Assembly (NCBI GenBank): GCA_964632485.1
Contig: CAZWDO010000003.1
Span: 142,023 to 206,022 of the forward strand
From: CAZWDO01 sp964632485 [NCBI: uncultured bacterium]
GTDB lineage: Bacteria > JAGOEH01
Length of the DNA: 64,000 nt
Direction: 5' to 3'
This document shows positions 9,055 to 17,762 of the stretch, in pieces. The translations under genes were made by a program, and so were the position numbers. The notes beneath the pieces are model-generated. The model was not told the origin of the DNA. It saw only the letters and a list, made by a program, of their open reading frames with translations, and did not search any database. The number at the start of each line of letters is the position of its first letter. Position 1 is the first letter of the stretch.

Positions 9055-9662
9055 TGGGTGAATCCATTAATCAGAGTCAAAATTAATCCGATAAAAGTGG
9101 GTAAGATAATTAAAAATAAATTGGCGAGTGGGCTTTCGACCACATCGGCTGAGAGGATTTGGCGAGAGAGGGGTGTATCTTCCAGGTTAAATGAGCCTGG
9201 CGCAGGTAAAGTCGCATTATGTGTAGTTTTATTTGCGCTTGAAATGGAGCGGTTGAATTGATCGACTGCCGTTATGAGATTTGTTTCATTGACAGGATCG
9301 ATCAATGCGGTTTGCTGTCCATTGCTGATAATCCCCTGGTTATAGTTTGTTATTTGATTTTTTTTTACAAGGTGGGGAACCTGATCCAGATAGAAAATCT
9401 CATAAGTGATGAGGGGTTGCTGAGAATGGATTTGCTTACAGAGTTCCTCAATTTGTGAATAATGGAGTTCATGGGCAAAAAATTGGCAGTGTAAGGGGTG
9501 AGCAAGGGTTGCAAGAATTGATCGTGATAGCGGATGGAGTGAAAACCGTTTATTCTGCGACAGATCAGTATCATGCAAATAATCTGTTAGAATCGGGAGT
9601 AATATGAAAATTAAAACTGCGATAAGAAGTCGGGGATGCAAAAAATTAATTATTGCTTTCAT
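9042..9662 (-). CDS. Short GldG-like ABC auxiliary protein
   Basis: A 206-residue protein with a helix at each end (about 10-27 and 180-200) and an extracytoplasmic region between. The segment around residues 33-100 (NKRFSLHPLSRSIL, then ITYEIFYLDQ) resembles the start of GldG/ABC_transp_aux domains. Full GldG proteins are usually 450-550 residues, so this is a much shortened version that keeps both anchors. It overlaps the permease gene by 4 nt (ATGA) and the DUF4340-like gene by 13 nt. It may be a compact natural form or an internally deleted one. Confidence 0.55.
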   Translation of the reverse strand: MKAIINFLHPRLLIAVLIFILLPILTDYLHDTDLSQNKRFSLHPLSRSILATLAHPLHCQFFAHELHYSQIEELCKQIHSQQPLITYEIFYLDQVPHLVKKNQITNYNQGIISNGQQTALIDPVNETNLITAVDQFNRSISSANKTTHNATLPAPGSFNLEDTPLSRQILSADVVESPLANLFLIILPTFIGLILTLINGFTQWKK

Positions 9663-10393
9663 ATATTTTTACATCTTGCTTCCGTTAAGGTAAAAAAAAG
9701 AAATGCGATAGATAAATAATATAATAAATGGATGGGATTAAAAATTCCTTGCAGAAAAGGAAAAAGATGATAGAAGGGCGAAAAAGCAGGAGTGGGCAAT
9801 AATAATTGAGAGTAGTCCATCACCATAAATATCGCTAAGGATGCGAAGGGGGCGATAAGCGGGTGGGGGCTCAGGGAAGATGCGAACAATCCCAATGACG
9901 CGGCAAAAAGCGCAAAAAGCGCCAGTCCGAAATTGGCATTAATAATCACCGGCCACTCTAAAGATATATGGAACGACAGTAGGAGTGGATAGAGCAATAC
10001 TAAGGCGAGCATTGACCAGCAGACAATGACAGTGGCGCAAAGTTTGGCGAAAACGATGCGGCCTTCTGATATGGGTAACGATTTTAGAATAAGCCAATGT
10101 CCACTTCTTTTTTCTCCGCTGATTTGCGACATAGTTAAAAGAATAGTTAACAGTCCAAAAAAAATGGCATAGTTGCTATAAAGGGGCATAAGAATCAGAG
10201 TTGAAAAGTTTAAGTGGTTTTGGATAAGTGATAGGGGCTGTACAGAGGAAGGGCGCATCTGAGTATATAGTTGTAGCATCCGCTTGAAGTAGAATCCATG
10301 GCCAACAGCTAATACCGTTAAGACTAGTAAAATGATGGGATGGCTGAATATACTTTTAAGTTCGCGTTTTATGAGACTGGGAGTCGGTTTCAT
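9659..10393 (-). CDS. ABC-2 type permease (GldF-like)
   Basis: A 244-residue integral membrane protein with about six hydrophobic helices and the cytoplasmic stretch SGEKRSGHWLILKSLPIS typical of ABC-2/GldF permeases. The ATG follows directly on the TAG stop of the ATPase gene. With the upstream ATPase and downstream auxiliary proteins it should form one transporter. In Bacteroidetes the GldAFG complex supports gliding and type IX functions, but similar transporters occur widely in non-gliders, so the substrate cannot be inferred. Confidence 0.75.
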   Translation of the reverse strand: MKPTPSLIKRELKSIFSHPIILLVLTVLAVGHGFYFKRMLQLYTQMRPSSVQPLSLIQNHLNFSTLILMPLYSNYAIFFGLLTILLTMSQISGEKRSGHWLILKSLPISEGRIVFAKLCATVIVCWSMLALVLLYPLLLSFHISLEWPVIINANFGLALFALFAASLGLFASSLSPHPLIAPFASLAIFMVMDYSQLLLPTPAFSPFYHLFPFLQGIFNPIHLLYYLSIAFLFFTLTEARCKNI

Positions 10394-11290
10394 CTAAACT
10401 TTCTCAGAAGCTGAAAGGAATTCCTGATCGGCTGAAATAGTCTTTGAAACGGCTTGGTGAAAAAGAGGGGTAAAATCAGTTTCCGGTCTGGCCAGAACTA
10501 AATAGCGGGATTCGGGAACTGATGAAAAACGGAGAATGCGCAGAATCCGGGGGGAGTGGCTTAAATGGGAGATCAGGTCCGGAGGTGGATTCGTCAGGGT
10601 GTGGATTGATAAGTTTGAAGGTAAGGGTAGTTGTTCGGAAGTGAGAAGAGACCCACTATATTCGAGCCGACCCTGATCTAAAAAAACAGAGTGGGCGCAA
10701 ATTGGCAGCAAATCGTGGAGAAGATGAGTCGCGAGGATAATTGTGGTTTGAGGAACTAATTGGCAAAGGATTTCGATTAAATGGTTTTTTTCCCAGGGAT
10801 CCAAAGCTGATAATGGTTCGTCAAGAATTAAAATTTCAGGAGTGTTAATGAGGGCTTGAGCCAATCCAAGACGTCGTCGGGCGCCCGTGGATAATACTCG
10901 GATAAATTTTGTTGTTTGCTCTTGTAAATGAACGAGTTCTATCACTCGGTCAATTTCGGTTCCAAGGGATTTCACTGGCAGGAATTTCATTTGACCAATC
11001 CAAATTAGGTATTCTCGAACTCGCATCTCAGGATAGGGGGCAAATAATTCAGGTAAAAAGCCGCATTTTTTCTTTAAATTAAAGCCAATATGATTAAAAT
11101 CTCGACCGTTATAGATCAAGTTGCCGTTATCAGGAGAAATAATCTGCGCTAAAAGATGTAAAGTAGTGCTTTTACCTGCGCCGTTCGGTCCAAAAATCCC
11201 GGTTAATGATTGACTTGGAATATGAAATGTCAGGTCTTTGACTAAGTATTTTCTTTTATTTTTATAGCTAACCTGTTTGAATGTAATCAT
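10394..11290 (-). CDS. ABC transporter ATP-binding protein (GldA/NatA-like)
   Basis: A 298-residue ATPase with Walker A GPNGAGKS near residue 34, signature LSTGARRRLG, Walker B ILILDEP with the catalytic Glu, D-loop SALD and switch histidine in ILATH. All catalytic elements are present; the signature has Thr-Gly for the usual Gly-Gly. The last about 80 residues form the extra C-terminal domain seen in NatA/GldA-type ATPases. It drives the permease encoded immediately downstream. A 136-nt gap separates it from the TolQ-like gene upstream. Confidence 0.85.
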   Translation of the reverse strand: MITFKQVSYKNKRKYLVKDLTFHIPSQSLTGIFGPNGAGKSTTLHLLAQIISPDNGNLIYNGRDFNHIGFNLKKKCGFLPELFAPYPEMRVREYLIWIGQMKFLPVKSLGTEIDRVIELVHLQEQTTKFIRVLSTGARRRLGLAQALINTPEILILDEPLSALDPWEKNHLIEILCQLVPQTTIILATHLLHDLLPICAHSVFLDQGRLEYSGSLLTSEQLPLPSNLSIHTLTNPPPDLISHLSHSPRILRILRFSSVPESRYLVLARPETDFTPLFHQAVSKTISADQEFLSASEKV

Positions 11291-11426
11291 CGCCGCAATC
11301 TTGATTGGGATAATCGATTTTTACCGAGTACTGCAAAAGAAAGGCGCGCTGGTTGAATGGGATGCTCCTTGGTATCGAACGTGGCGGAAGATTGACGAAT
11401 AGATGAGATTACCAGGCCGGGCATTT

Positions 11427-12278
11427 TTAAAAAATATGCTTCACTTTTCGCTTGACAGTGGGGGCCGGAGACGGTCGTGGCGCAGTTAGATATTCTTCGA
11501 TATCGAGTAACAGTTCTTCTTCTTTTTTTTGGAAAATATTATTTAAAAACATAAGTGGCACTATCATCAGGAGCGCGAGAAAGGTTGTATTGAAAGCAGT
11601 GGCCAGTCCCCGCGTAACTCCACCCAGAGCAATTTTCATCTCTTGGGACAATTCCTGTAAACCTTTAAGATTTTGCACAAACGATGAAAATTGATTGACT
11701 GCATCAGCGATGCCGGCAACTGTCCCGATAAAGCCGAGGATTGGAATGACCCAAATAAAAAATTTTATTAGATTGTAATTTAATTCCAGACGATAATTTT
11801 CGCTTTCAACAATTGAATTGAGGAGTGAATGATCTGAGGGCGATGACTGGATGCGATGAAAGATACGATAGAGAGGGTGGTTAAAATATTTTTGATAATT
11901 AAATTCTACCAGATTTGCCTTTAGACTGGCTAAGGAAAGTTGATTGCTATGGGGGATTTGTTTGAGAATTGCTGAAAAAGAACGGGATTGGCGACGCGAT
12001 TGGATTGAAAACCGTATAAGAATGAAAAATGCCCAGAACGAACAGAACGTGATGAGTTTACAAATCCAGTGACTTTCAAAAAGAACAGCCCAGAAGGATG
12101 CGCTGAGTAGCGGCAATGGAAATATTTGGTAGAAAAAGGAAGTGCTGAACAGCGCCAGGAAAAAGGCGATAACAGAGGTTCTGCGTCTGGGGTCCTCTTG
12201 TTGACGCAGTTGAGCTCCGCAGTTTACACAGTAACGGGCCATGGTTTTATTATCGGATTGGCATTCGGGGCACGTCAT
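11427..12278 (-). CDS. MotA/TolQ/ExbB-like protein with N-terminal zinc ribbon
   Basis: The start is set at the ATG at 12278, with GGGAGGG 4 nt upstream; a TTG 12 nt further up overlaps that site. The 283-residue product begins with a zinc ribbon (Cys3, 6, 17, 20), then two membrane helices (about 35-90), a cytoplasmic stretch and a C-terminal MotA/TolQ/ExbB channel region (about 165-260, PILGFIGTVAGI and GGVTRGLATAFNTT). Family members form the proton-driven stator of Tol/Exb systems with an ExbD/TolR partner. No such partner gene is adjacent, so the force-transducing mate is missing here or encoded elsewhere. Confidence 0.75.
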   Translation of the reverse strand: MTCPECQSDNKTMARYCVNCGAQLRQQEDPRRRTSVIAFFLALFSTSFFYQIFPLPLLSASFWAVLFESHWICKLITFCSFWAFFILIRFSIQSRRQSRSFSAILKQIPHSNQLSLASLKANLVEFNYQKYFNHPLYRIFHRIQSSPSDHSLLNSIVESENYRLELNYNLIKFFIWVIPILGFIGTVAGIADAVNQFSSFVQNLKGLQELSQEMKIALGGVTRGLATAFNTTFLALLMIVPLMFLNNIFQKKEEELLLDIEEYLTAPRPSPAPTVKRKVKHIF

Positions 12279-12290
12279 AATCCCTCCCAA

Positions 12291-12869
12291 TTATTCGGTT
12301 TCGACATTTTCAATTTTTTGAACACCCAACGTATCAAGTTGTTGGAAATAGATGGCGCGGACTTGCTTAAAAAAATTGATACTTAGATCGGTTTGGTAGT
12401 CAGGATAGGTCCAGGGCCATGGTTGAAAACGGTTTTTAGTATAGTGAAGAGTAACTTCGGCATAGATGCCCTGGCCGATATAAATGCGATGGTCGTAATT
12501 TTTTGTCGTTGCCAGCACTAATTTGGCCGGTGAGATGTATCCCGGGTCAATGTTGACACGACGGCAAATTTTTGCTTCAATTTCGCAGTTGCGGGATAAT
12601 TGAATTTCAATATTATTACATGTCAATTTAATATGGTTTATAAGATCGATTTGGACCAGGGGAGCGAAACTGAAAAATTGTTTGACTAAATTATCCCCCA
12701 TTTCCTTACGATAATAATGGGAATGAGAAAAAGAGAAGATATCGCTTTTTAAATCGATATCACCGAATAATGTTTGCATCTCTCTGGCGGCATCAGCTAT
12801 TTTCTCCGTATTGACAGCCATAATTGCGGCAATAAGTTTGACAGGTTTTGCAGAACGAACGATTCCCAT
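12291..12869 (-). CDS. DUF4416 family protein
   Basis: A 192-residue cytoplasmic protein starting KPVKLIAAIMA and containing EMG, VNIDPGYISPAKLVLATTKNY, HRIYIGQGIYAEVTL and PWTYPDYQ, all hallmarks of DUF4416. The family is of unknown function and common in delta-proteobacteria, spirochaetes and several candidate phyla. It sits 3 nt after tatD and directly before the TolQ-like gene in a dense operon, which says little about its job. Length is normal for the family. Confidence 0.85.
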   Translation of the reverse strand: MGIVRSAKPVKLIAAIMAVNTEKIADAAREMQTLFGDIDLKSDIFSFSHSHYYRKEMGDNLVKQFFSFAPLVQIDLINHIKLTCNNIEIQLSRNCEIEAKICRRVNIDPGYISPAKLVLATTKNYDHRIYIGQGIYAEVTLHYTKNRFQPWPWTYPDYQTDLSINFFKQVRAIYFQQLDTLGVQKIENVETE

Positions 12870-12872
12870 GGG

Positions 12873-13664
12873 TTACCTCAATTGAAAAAAACGTTGGGCA
12901 TTGGAGCTGGTAAGTTCAATTGTTTCGTCGGTGGAAGTGGAAAGCAGTCGCGCAATCGTGGAAGCGGTATATGCGACATAGCCCGGAATATTCCGCTGTC
13001 CTCGGTAGGGCGCTGGCGCCAGATAAGGGGCATCGGTCTCAATAAGCAGACGTTGAGGTGGAATAAGAGGAATGAGTTTGGCCAATGGACTGTTTTTAAA
13101 CGTCACTGGCCCGGCAATACCAACATAATAACCAGCTTGGATCAGTTGGGTAAGGTTATCATGATCCCCGCTGAAACAATGGAATACAACCGGATACTCC
13201 GAGGGAAGGTGATGCCTTAGTATTGCATACGTGTCGTTAAAGGCGTTGCGGCAATGAATGATAATAGGCAATTGAAAAGCGACGGCAATATGAATTTGTT
13301 CAATGAACATAAATTGCTGGTCGTGGGGTTGGACATAATCGCGGTAATAATCGAGGCCGATTTCTCCAAGCGCTACGATAGAGCTGCGTTCATTTTCGAT
13401 AAGCTGAGTTAATTGCTTAATACGTTCTGGACGGATTTCCGGGGCTATTAAATGGTTTGGATGTATTCCGCAACTGGCGCTGAATCGTAATGAATCATTT
13501 TTTGCGATTTGAATTGCTTGTTTCGAGCTAGCTATATCAATGCCAACATTGATAATATGTTTTAAAGAAAATTCTTTGAATGATCGATCAATAACTCCTT
13601 GTTGATCGTTTTTGAATTCCTCCAGGAACAGATGCGCGTGGGTATCAATCAGTAAGGGCTTCAA
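12873..13664 (-). CDS. tatD: TatD family metal-dependent hydrolase
   Basis: A 263-residue amidohydrolase-fold nuclease. Metal-ligand motifs are in order: DTHAHL near the N-terminus, ALGEIGLDYYRD, IIHCRNAF, VFHCFSGD and IETDAPYLAP. TatD-type enzymes are two-metal 3'-5' DNases, or in some cases tRNA or D-aminoacyl hydrolases. Its start overlaps the end of ricT by 20 nt. The order holB-ricT-tatD is a widely conserved housekeeping neighbourhood, which supports all three calls. Confidence 0.9.
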   Translation of the reverse strand: MKPLLIDTHAHLFLEEFKNDQQGVIDRSFKEFSLKHIINVGIDIASSKQAIQIAKNDSLRFSASCGIHPNHLIAPEIRPERIKQLTQLIENERSSIVALGEIGLDYYRDYVQPHDQQFMFIEQIHIAVAFQLPIIIHCRNAFNDTYAILRHHLPSEYPVVFHCFSGDHDNLTQLIQAGYYVGIAGPVTFKNSPLAKLIPLIPPQRLLIETDAPYLAPAPYRGQRNIPGYVAYTASTIARLLSTSTDETIELTSSNAQRFFQLR

Positions 13665-14631
13665 AGGTTCTTTCCGCAGTTGTTCCGGCTAATGATTCTT
13701 CGTCATCACCTTTAATTTCTTCTTCGTCGAGGGTCGGAATCAGGTCATTAATATTAGCTACAAAACCTTTTTCGTGATATTCAGATGCGATTTTAAGCAG
13801 TTTCTGGTATTCTTTTTCAGGAAGCTGGTCTATATTTATAGTATGTCGTTCTCCGGACGGTGACATCATGATCATGATGCGTTTAAAAATATTGATCTCC
13901 TGGATTGTTCCATGATAATTATTGACTTCCAGTTCTGCGCCGACAGGCGGAAACGATTTCAACGCTTCCTGGTAAACCAGATGTTCATAGCCCAGACAGC
14001 ACATTAGACGACCGCAAATGCCGGAAATTTTGATCGGATTAAGAGAGAGGTGTTGTTCCCGGGCAATATCAGTGGATATGGGTTTGAAGGATTTGAGGAA
14101 AGTTGAGCAGCACAAAGCGCGCCCGCAAATACCATATCCGCCAAGCTTCTGCGCTTCATCACGGACTCCGATTTGTCGCATTTCAATACGGGTTCTATAC
14201 ATGGCGGCCAATTCCTTGACCAGTTCACGAAAATCAATCCGGTGTTCGGCAGTAAAGAAAAAAGTCAGTTTATTGCCGTCTGATTGTGATTCCACATCAA
14301 CAAGTTTCATGGGTATCTGTTTTTTTGAAATATGCGTTTTTACCCGATTAAAAATCACTTTTTCTTTTTTGCGAAGTTCGGGCAAAGAGGCAATTTCCTC
14401 CATGTTTGCCGGTCTTAATACTGTAAAAAGGTCTCGGTGGAAACTGCCCGGATCGGCCAGTTTTCCTTTAGCGTTCACAATTCCCAGGTCGATGCCCCGT
14501 TCGGCTTCCACTACAATATAATCATCAATCAACAGGGGGATTTTGTGCTTGTTATAGTAAAAATTTCTGCGTTTGTTTTTAAATCTTACCAGGATTAGTT
14601 CTGGCAATTTTTTTCGGTCAATAGGCTCCAT
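13645..14631 (-). CDS. ricT: PSP1-domain protein RicT
   Basis: A 328-residue protein with the PSP1/RicT cysteine clusters YGICGRALCC and SGICGRLMCC spaced about 35 residues apart in the second half, and a PSP1 C-terminal region ending in an acidic tail. In Bacillus, RicT (YaaT) works with RicA and RicF in a complex with Fe-S clusters that stimulates RNase Y processing; the Cys ligands are conserved here. It lies 19 nt after holB, as in many genomes. Confidence 0.88.
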   Translation of the reverse strand: MEPIDRKKLPELILVRFKNKRRNFYYNKHKIPLLIDDYIVVEAERGIDLGIVNAKGKLADPGSFHRDLFTVLRPANMEEIASLPELRKKEKVIFNRVKTHISKKQIPMKLVDVESQSDGNKLTFFFTAEHRIDFRELVKELAAMYRTRIEMRQIGVRDEAQKLGGYGICGRALCCSTFLKSFKPISTDIAREQHLSLNPIKISGICGRLMCCLGYEHLVYQEALKSFPPVGAELEVNNYHGTIQEINIFKRIMIMMSPSGERHTINIDQLPEKEYQKLLKIASEYHEKGFVANINDLIPTLDEEEIKGDDEESLAGTTAERTFEALTD

Positions 14632-14650
14632 TAGATTCTCCGGTTCGACG

Positions 14651-15730
14651 TTAATGACCGATTACGCTGGCAATATCCATTTGAAATCGGTCGAGTTGGT
14701 GTATATTAATTAAAAAATTGATAAAAATCAATGGTAAATTAAAATTTCTTTTAATTAAAAATTTGAGCTTGTCTAACGTATAAATAATTTGTTCCAATTG
14801 ATCCAGATCGAATTTAAGCTGCAAGGTTGCAAAGAAATGCTGATAGGGAGATGGTAAACGGTTGCTAAGTTTAAGGTATTCTTTGAAATAGAATTGCAGG
14901 GAGAGAATAATCCATTCTTTACATTGATCGGAAAAATCGTCAAATTGTTGGGTTAAATCCCGGGCGATGAAAAAATTGAGGTTGGATAACGCCCGGAATA
15001 GTGTCTGGACATAATCAATAATTCGTTCGAAATCTTCTGGTGGAAAAATATAGAGTCTCCCAATGGCCCCATTTGTAAGAAATACAACAATATCTTCGGC
15101 AGGCAATCGGATATCTGGATGATCGGATATAAAGCGTTTCACTTTTTCCGGCGCCAATGGATAAAATGGAATATGTCGGCAGCGGGAATGAATGGTTGCT
15201 GGAAGATTCTGGGTGTCTGTCGAACTCAAGATAAAGACAGTGTTGGAAGGCGGTTCCTCAAGGCTTTTCAGCAGAGCGTTGGCGGCCTCGCTGTTCATGC
15301 GCTCCGCTTGAACGAGTATGACTATTTTAAAGGCGCTTTCGTGAGGCGCCATATTGATAAAGTGAATGATCTCTTTAACTTGGGAAAGTGTAATCAAGGC
15401 GTTAAAGTCGGAATGAAGGGGGAGCCAGGGAGTGTCAATGCGCTGATGGATAATTTGAGCCGTATTTGCATCTTTTTTTTGGGGAAAAACAATTTTTACG
15501 TCTGGATGCGACCATTGATCGATTTTTTTGCAGGATCGGCATTCACCGCATGGAGCGAGTCCCTTAGGAGCCAGACACATTAATCGCTGGGCAAATAATT
15601 GCGCCATTTGGGATTTCCCCAGCCCCTCCGCTCCGTGGAAAAGGTAGCCATGGGCAATCGTCTGGGACTCTATATCGTGTTGCAATAATTGACGCGCCAT
15701 TTCTTGTCCGGGAATTTCTTCGAATTTCAT
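14651..15730 (-). CDS. holB: DNA polymerase III delta prime subunit
   Basis: The start is set at the ATG at 15730 (MKFEEIPGQ), which overlaps the TGA of the envC-like gene as ATGA; a TTG 15 nt upstream is the alternative. The 359-residue clamp-loader AAA+ protein has Walker A GAEGLGKSQ, a zinc module (CLAPKGLAPCGECRSC), a Walker-B-like region and sensor-1 residues in ALLKSLEEPPSNTVFILSS. The C-terminal helical part is divergent, as is usual for delta prime. It helps load the beta clamp. Confidence 0.88.
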   Translation of the reverse strand: MKFEEIPGQEMARQLLQHDIESQTIAHGYLFHGAEGLGKSQMAQLFAQRLMCLAPKGLAPCGECRSCKKIDQWSHPDVKIVFPQKKDANTAQIIHQRIDTPWLPLHSDFNALITLSQVKEIIHFINMAPHESAFKIVILVQAERMNSEAANALLKSLEEPPSNTVFILSSTDTQNLPATIHSRCRHIPFYPLAPEKVKRFISDHPDIRLPAEDIVVFLTNGAIGRLYIFPPEDFERIIDYVQTLFRALSNLNFFIARDLTQQFDDFSDQCKEWIILSLQFYFKEYLKLSNRLPSPYQHFFATLQLKFDLDQLEQIIYTLDKLKFLIKRNFNLPLIFINFLINIHQLDRFQMDIASVIGH

Positions 15731-16896
15731 GGTTGACTCAGCCAATCCGCAGGGTTAAGATTTGTCATGCTTTGGTAGAGAGCCAAAAAAAGTTTGATTT
15801 TTTGATCTAATATATTTTTCCCAATATTCCCAATCACCATCTGCTCGGTTACTGTTTGACCCACATTGACTGCTATTTGGCTAAGATAACCATAAACCGA
15901 ATAATAACCTTGAGAATGCTCGATAATAATGAATTTTCCATAACTGCGGTGCCAGTCGGCAAAACGTATAATGCCGGGCGCAACAGGATTGATGGGTGAT
16001 TCTGAAACTAAAGGCTCAATTTCTATCCCATTCATGAATGTTTGCGTATTAAATTGCTTGTCACGCTTTTCGCCAAAGGATGTAATTATTTTCCCTTTAA
16101 TCGGCCAGCGAAGTTTGCCTTTCAAGCTATTGAAATCGTATTGCAGAACTTTTAACGGATTTATTCGTTCCTGCCGGGCAGTTTCAAAATTTTTTAACCA
16201 GTCTTGAATCAGTTGCCGATCTTGCAGTTGCTCTTCATAATATTGGGTCAGTAACTCTTTTTGTTCCGTGATTCGTATTATACTTTCCCGGAGTCTTTTT
16301 TGCTCTTCCATTAAATTTTTTGCGGTATGTTTCTGTTTTTCCCGTAAGCTTATCAACTCCTGTTGGTTGTATTTTAATTCCCTGACCTGGTCGTTTATTT
16401 GTTGAAGTGTATCCTTCAACTCCTGTATGAGATAGAACTGATAGAGACTTAAGCTTTTAAAATAAATTGATTGTCTGACAATCTGTAATAAATTTTGATC
16501 GGGAACCAAAAGCAATTTTTTTTCTTGCTTCAGAGATGAATAATAGACCGGGAGAATTTGAGCCATACGTTCCTGTAACGTGATTTTGCGATTTTTTTGC
16601 GTCATCGTTAACGAGCTTAGCGTATCTAAGCGGATTTCCAACATGGAGAGGTGTTTGGTTATTTCTTGAAAATATTTTTCTGATAAGTGAATTTTTTCCG
16701 TTTGCAGCGCTAATTGTCCCGAAAGGGCGTTATTCTTTAGGGCTAATTGATCTATTTTATTTTTTTGTTCTTCTATTGCTTGCTCAAGGGAATCCAATTG
16801 TTTTTTTTTATCGGTGTATGATAGATGTTCCCCAAACAGTTGCGTTATAAATGTAAGGAATATAAGCCCGAAAATAATAAAATTAAATTTTATCAT
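15727..16896 (-). CDS. EnvC-like murein hydrolase activator with LytM domain
   Basis: A 389-residue exported protein: signal sequence (1-22), long coiled coil (about 28-250) and a C-terminal LytM/M23-fold domain (about 270-385, with PVAPGIIRFADWHRSYGKFIIIEH and YYSVYGYL). The zinc ligands of active M23 enzymes are not recognisable (GIEIEP where HxxxD is expected), as in EnvC and NlpD, which activate amidases rather than cut peptidoglycan. The gene overlaps ftsX by 4 nt; FtsEX-EnvC is a known regulatory unit for septal amidases, so context and sequence agree. Confidence 0.85.
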   Translation of the reverse strand: MIKFNFIIFGLIFLTFITQLFGEHLSYTDKKKQLDSLEQAIEEQKNKIDQLALKNNALSGQLALQTEKIHLSEKYFQEITKHLSMLEIRLDTLSSLTMTQKNRKITLQERMAQILPVYYSSLKQEKKLLLVPDQNLLQIVRQSIYFKSLSLYQFYLIQELKDTLQQINDQVRELKYNQQELISLREKQKHTAKNLMEEQKRLRESIIRITEQKELLTQYYEEQLQDRQLIQDWLKNFETARQERINPLKVLQYDFNSLKGKLRWPIKGKIITSFGEKRDKQFNTQTFMNGIEIEPLVSESPINPVAPGIIRFADWHRSYGKFIIIEHSQGYYSVYGYLSQIAVNVGQTVTEQMVIGNIGKNILDQKIKLFLALYQSMTNLNPADWLSQP

Positions 16897-17762
16897 AAGG
16901 TAATCTGTTCAGAGGATTGGGTGTTGAGAATTTTTAGAGCAATAGGGAACGGCAAAACAGCATATATTAGAAATAACGCGAAAGCCGAAAGTGGAAGAAA
17001 ACCGGAATAGACCGATTGTTGAAGTTCCTGGACAAAAAAAAGTATAAATCGATAAGCGCTAAATGAACAGAAAGCGGTAATAAAAACTAATTCACACCAA
17101 TATGGGAAGGCGAACGTAAATAGAGAAAGTCCGTTAATTCTATAGAACCGTAAGGTGGTTTGACTGTTTTGCAAGTTGTAATAACAAAGGGCGGTAATTG
17201 TAAAAAGACTGGTTATTAAGAGGGCAAGAAGTAGAATACAACTTCCCATCAATAATGTGCGGAATAATTTATACCAATGGGAGTAGAAAATAAAGTCTTT
17301 GAATTCTCCCTGAACACCCTGAAACTGTTTGAGTTCACTAATGAATTTATTGATATCGGCTTGTTTAAAAAAAAATGGAGCGAGAACGATCCGAATCGAT
17401 GCAGGTAAGGGGTTCGTTTCTGTAAAATCCATTACATTCCAACCCAGAATTTCATTGAGAGTTTGCATTGCTTGATCGGGTGAGATAAAACTGACGGAAT
17501 CGACTATTGGTTGGGCAGTCAAATATTCAATAATTTGCGTTTTCTCTTTCTCCGAAGTCGAATCGGAAAGAAATAGTTCAAGTTGCATGCCCTGTTGCCA
17601 TTCCAGATAGCGTTGGTAGCCCCCGTAACTGATAAATGCGATTGACTGGATAAGCAGGCAATACGAGAATAAAGTGATCAGGAAGAAAACATACGTCAGG
17701 GGATGGTTTTTTAGGTGGTGTAGGGATTCCTGAATCCAAAGAATAAAATGTAATTTACTCAT
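16893..17762 (-). CDS. ftsX: Cell division protein FtsX
   Basis: A permease-like protein with an N-terminal helix (about 25-47), a periplasmic domain (about 50-165) and three C-terminal helices. The ATG at 17762 overlaps the ftsE stop as ATGAGTAA; a TTG 9 nt upstream is the other option. The FtsX periplasmic loop recruits EnvC-type activators, matching the next gene. It sits between ftsE and the envC-like gene with overlaps on both sides, so equal translation is expected. The FtsE partner is degenerate (see that entry). Confidence 0.85.
   Translation of the reverse strand: MSKLHFILWIQESLHHLKNHPLTYVFFLITLFSYCLLIQSIAFISYGGYQRYLEWQQGMQLELFLSDSTSEKEKTQIIEYLTAQPIVDSVSFISPDQAMQTLNEILGWNVMDFTETNPLPASIRIVLAPFFFKQADINKFISELKQFQGVQGEFKDFIFYSHWYKLFRTLLMGSCILLLALLITSLFTITALCYYNLQNSQTTLRFYRINGLSLFTFAFPYWCELVFITAFCSFSAYRFILFFVQELQQSVYSGFLPLSAFALFLIYAVLPFPIALKILNTQSSEQITL

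Noticed and set aside
11287-11424. 45-codon minus-strand frame between the TolQ-like and ABC ATPase genes, overlapping the ATPase start as ATGA
   Set aside because: It has no Shine-Dalgarno site and a low-complexity basic ending. The opposite strand of the same bases reads more like protein.
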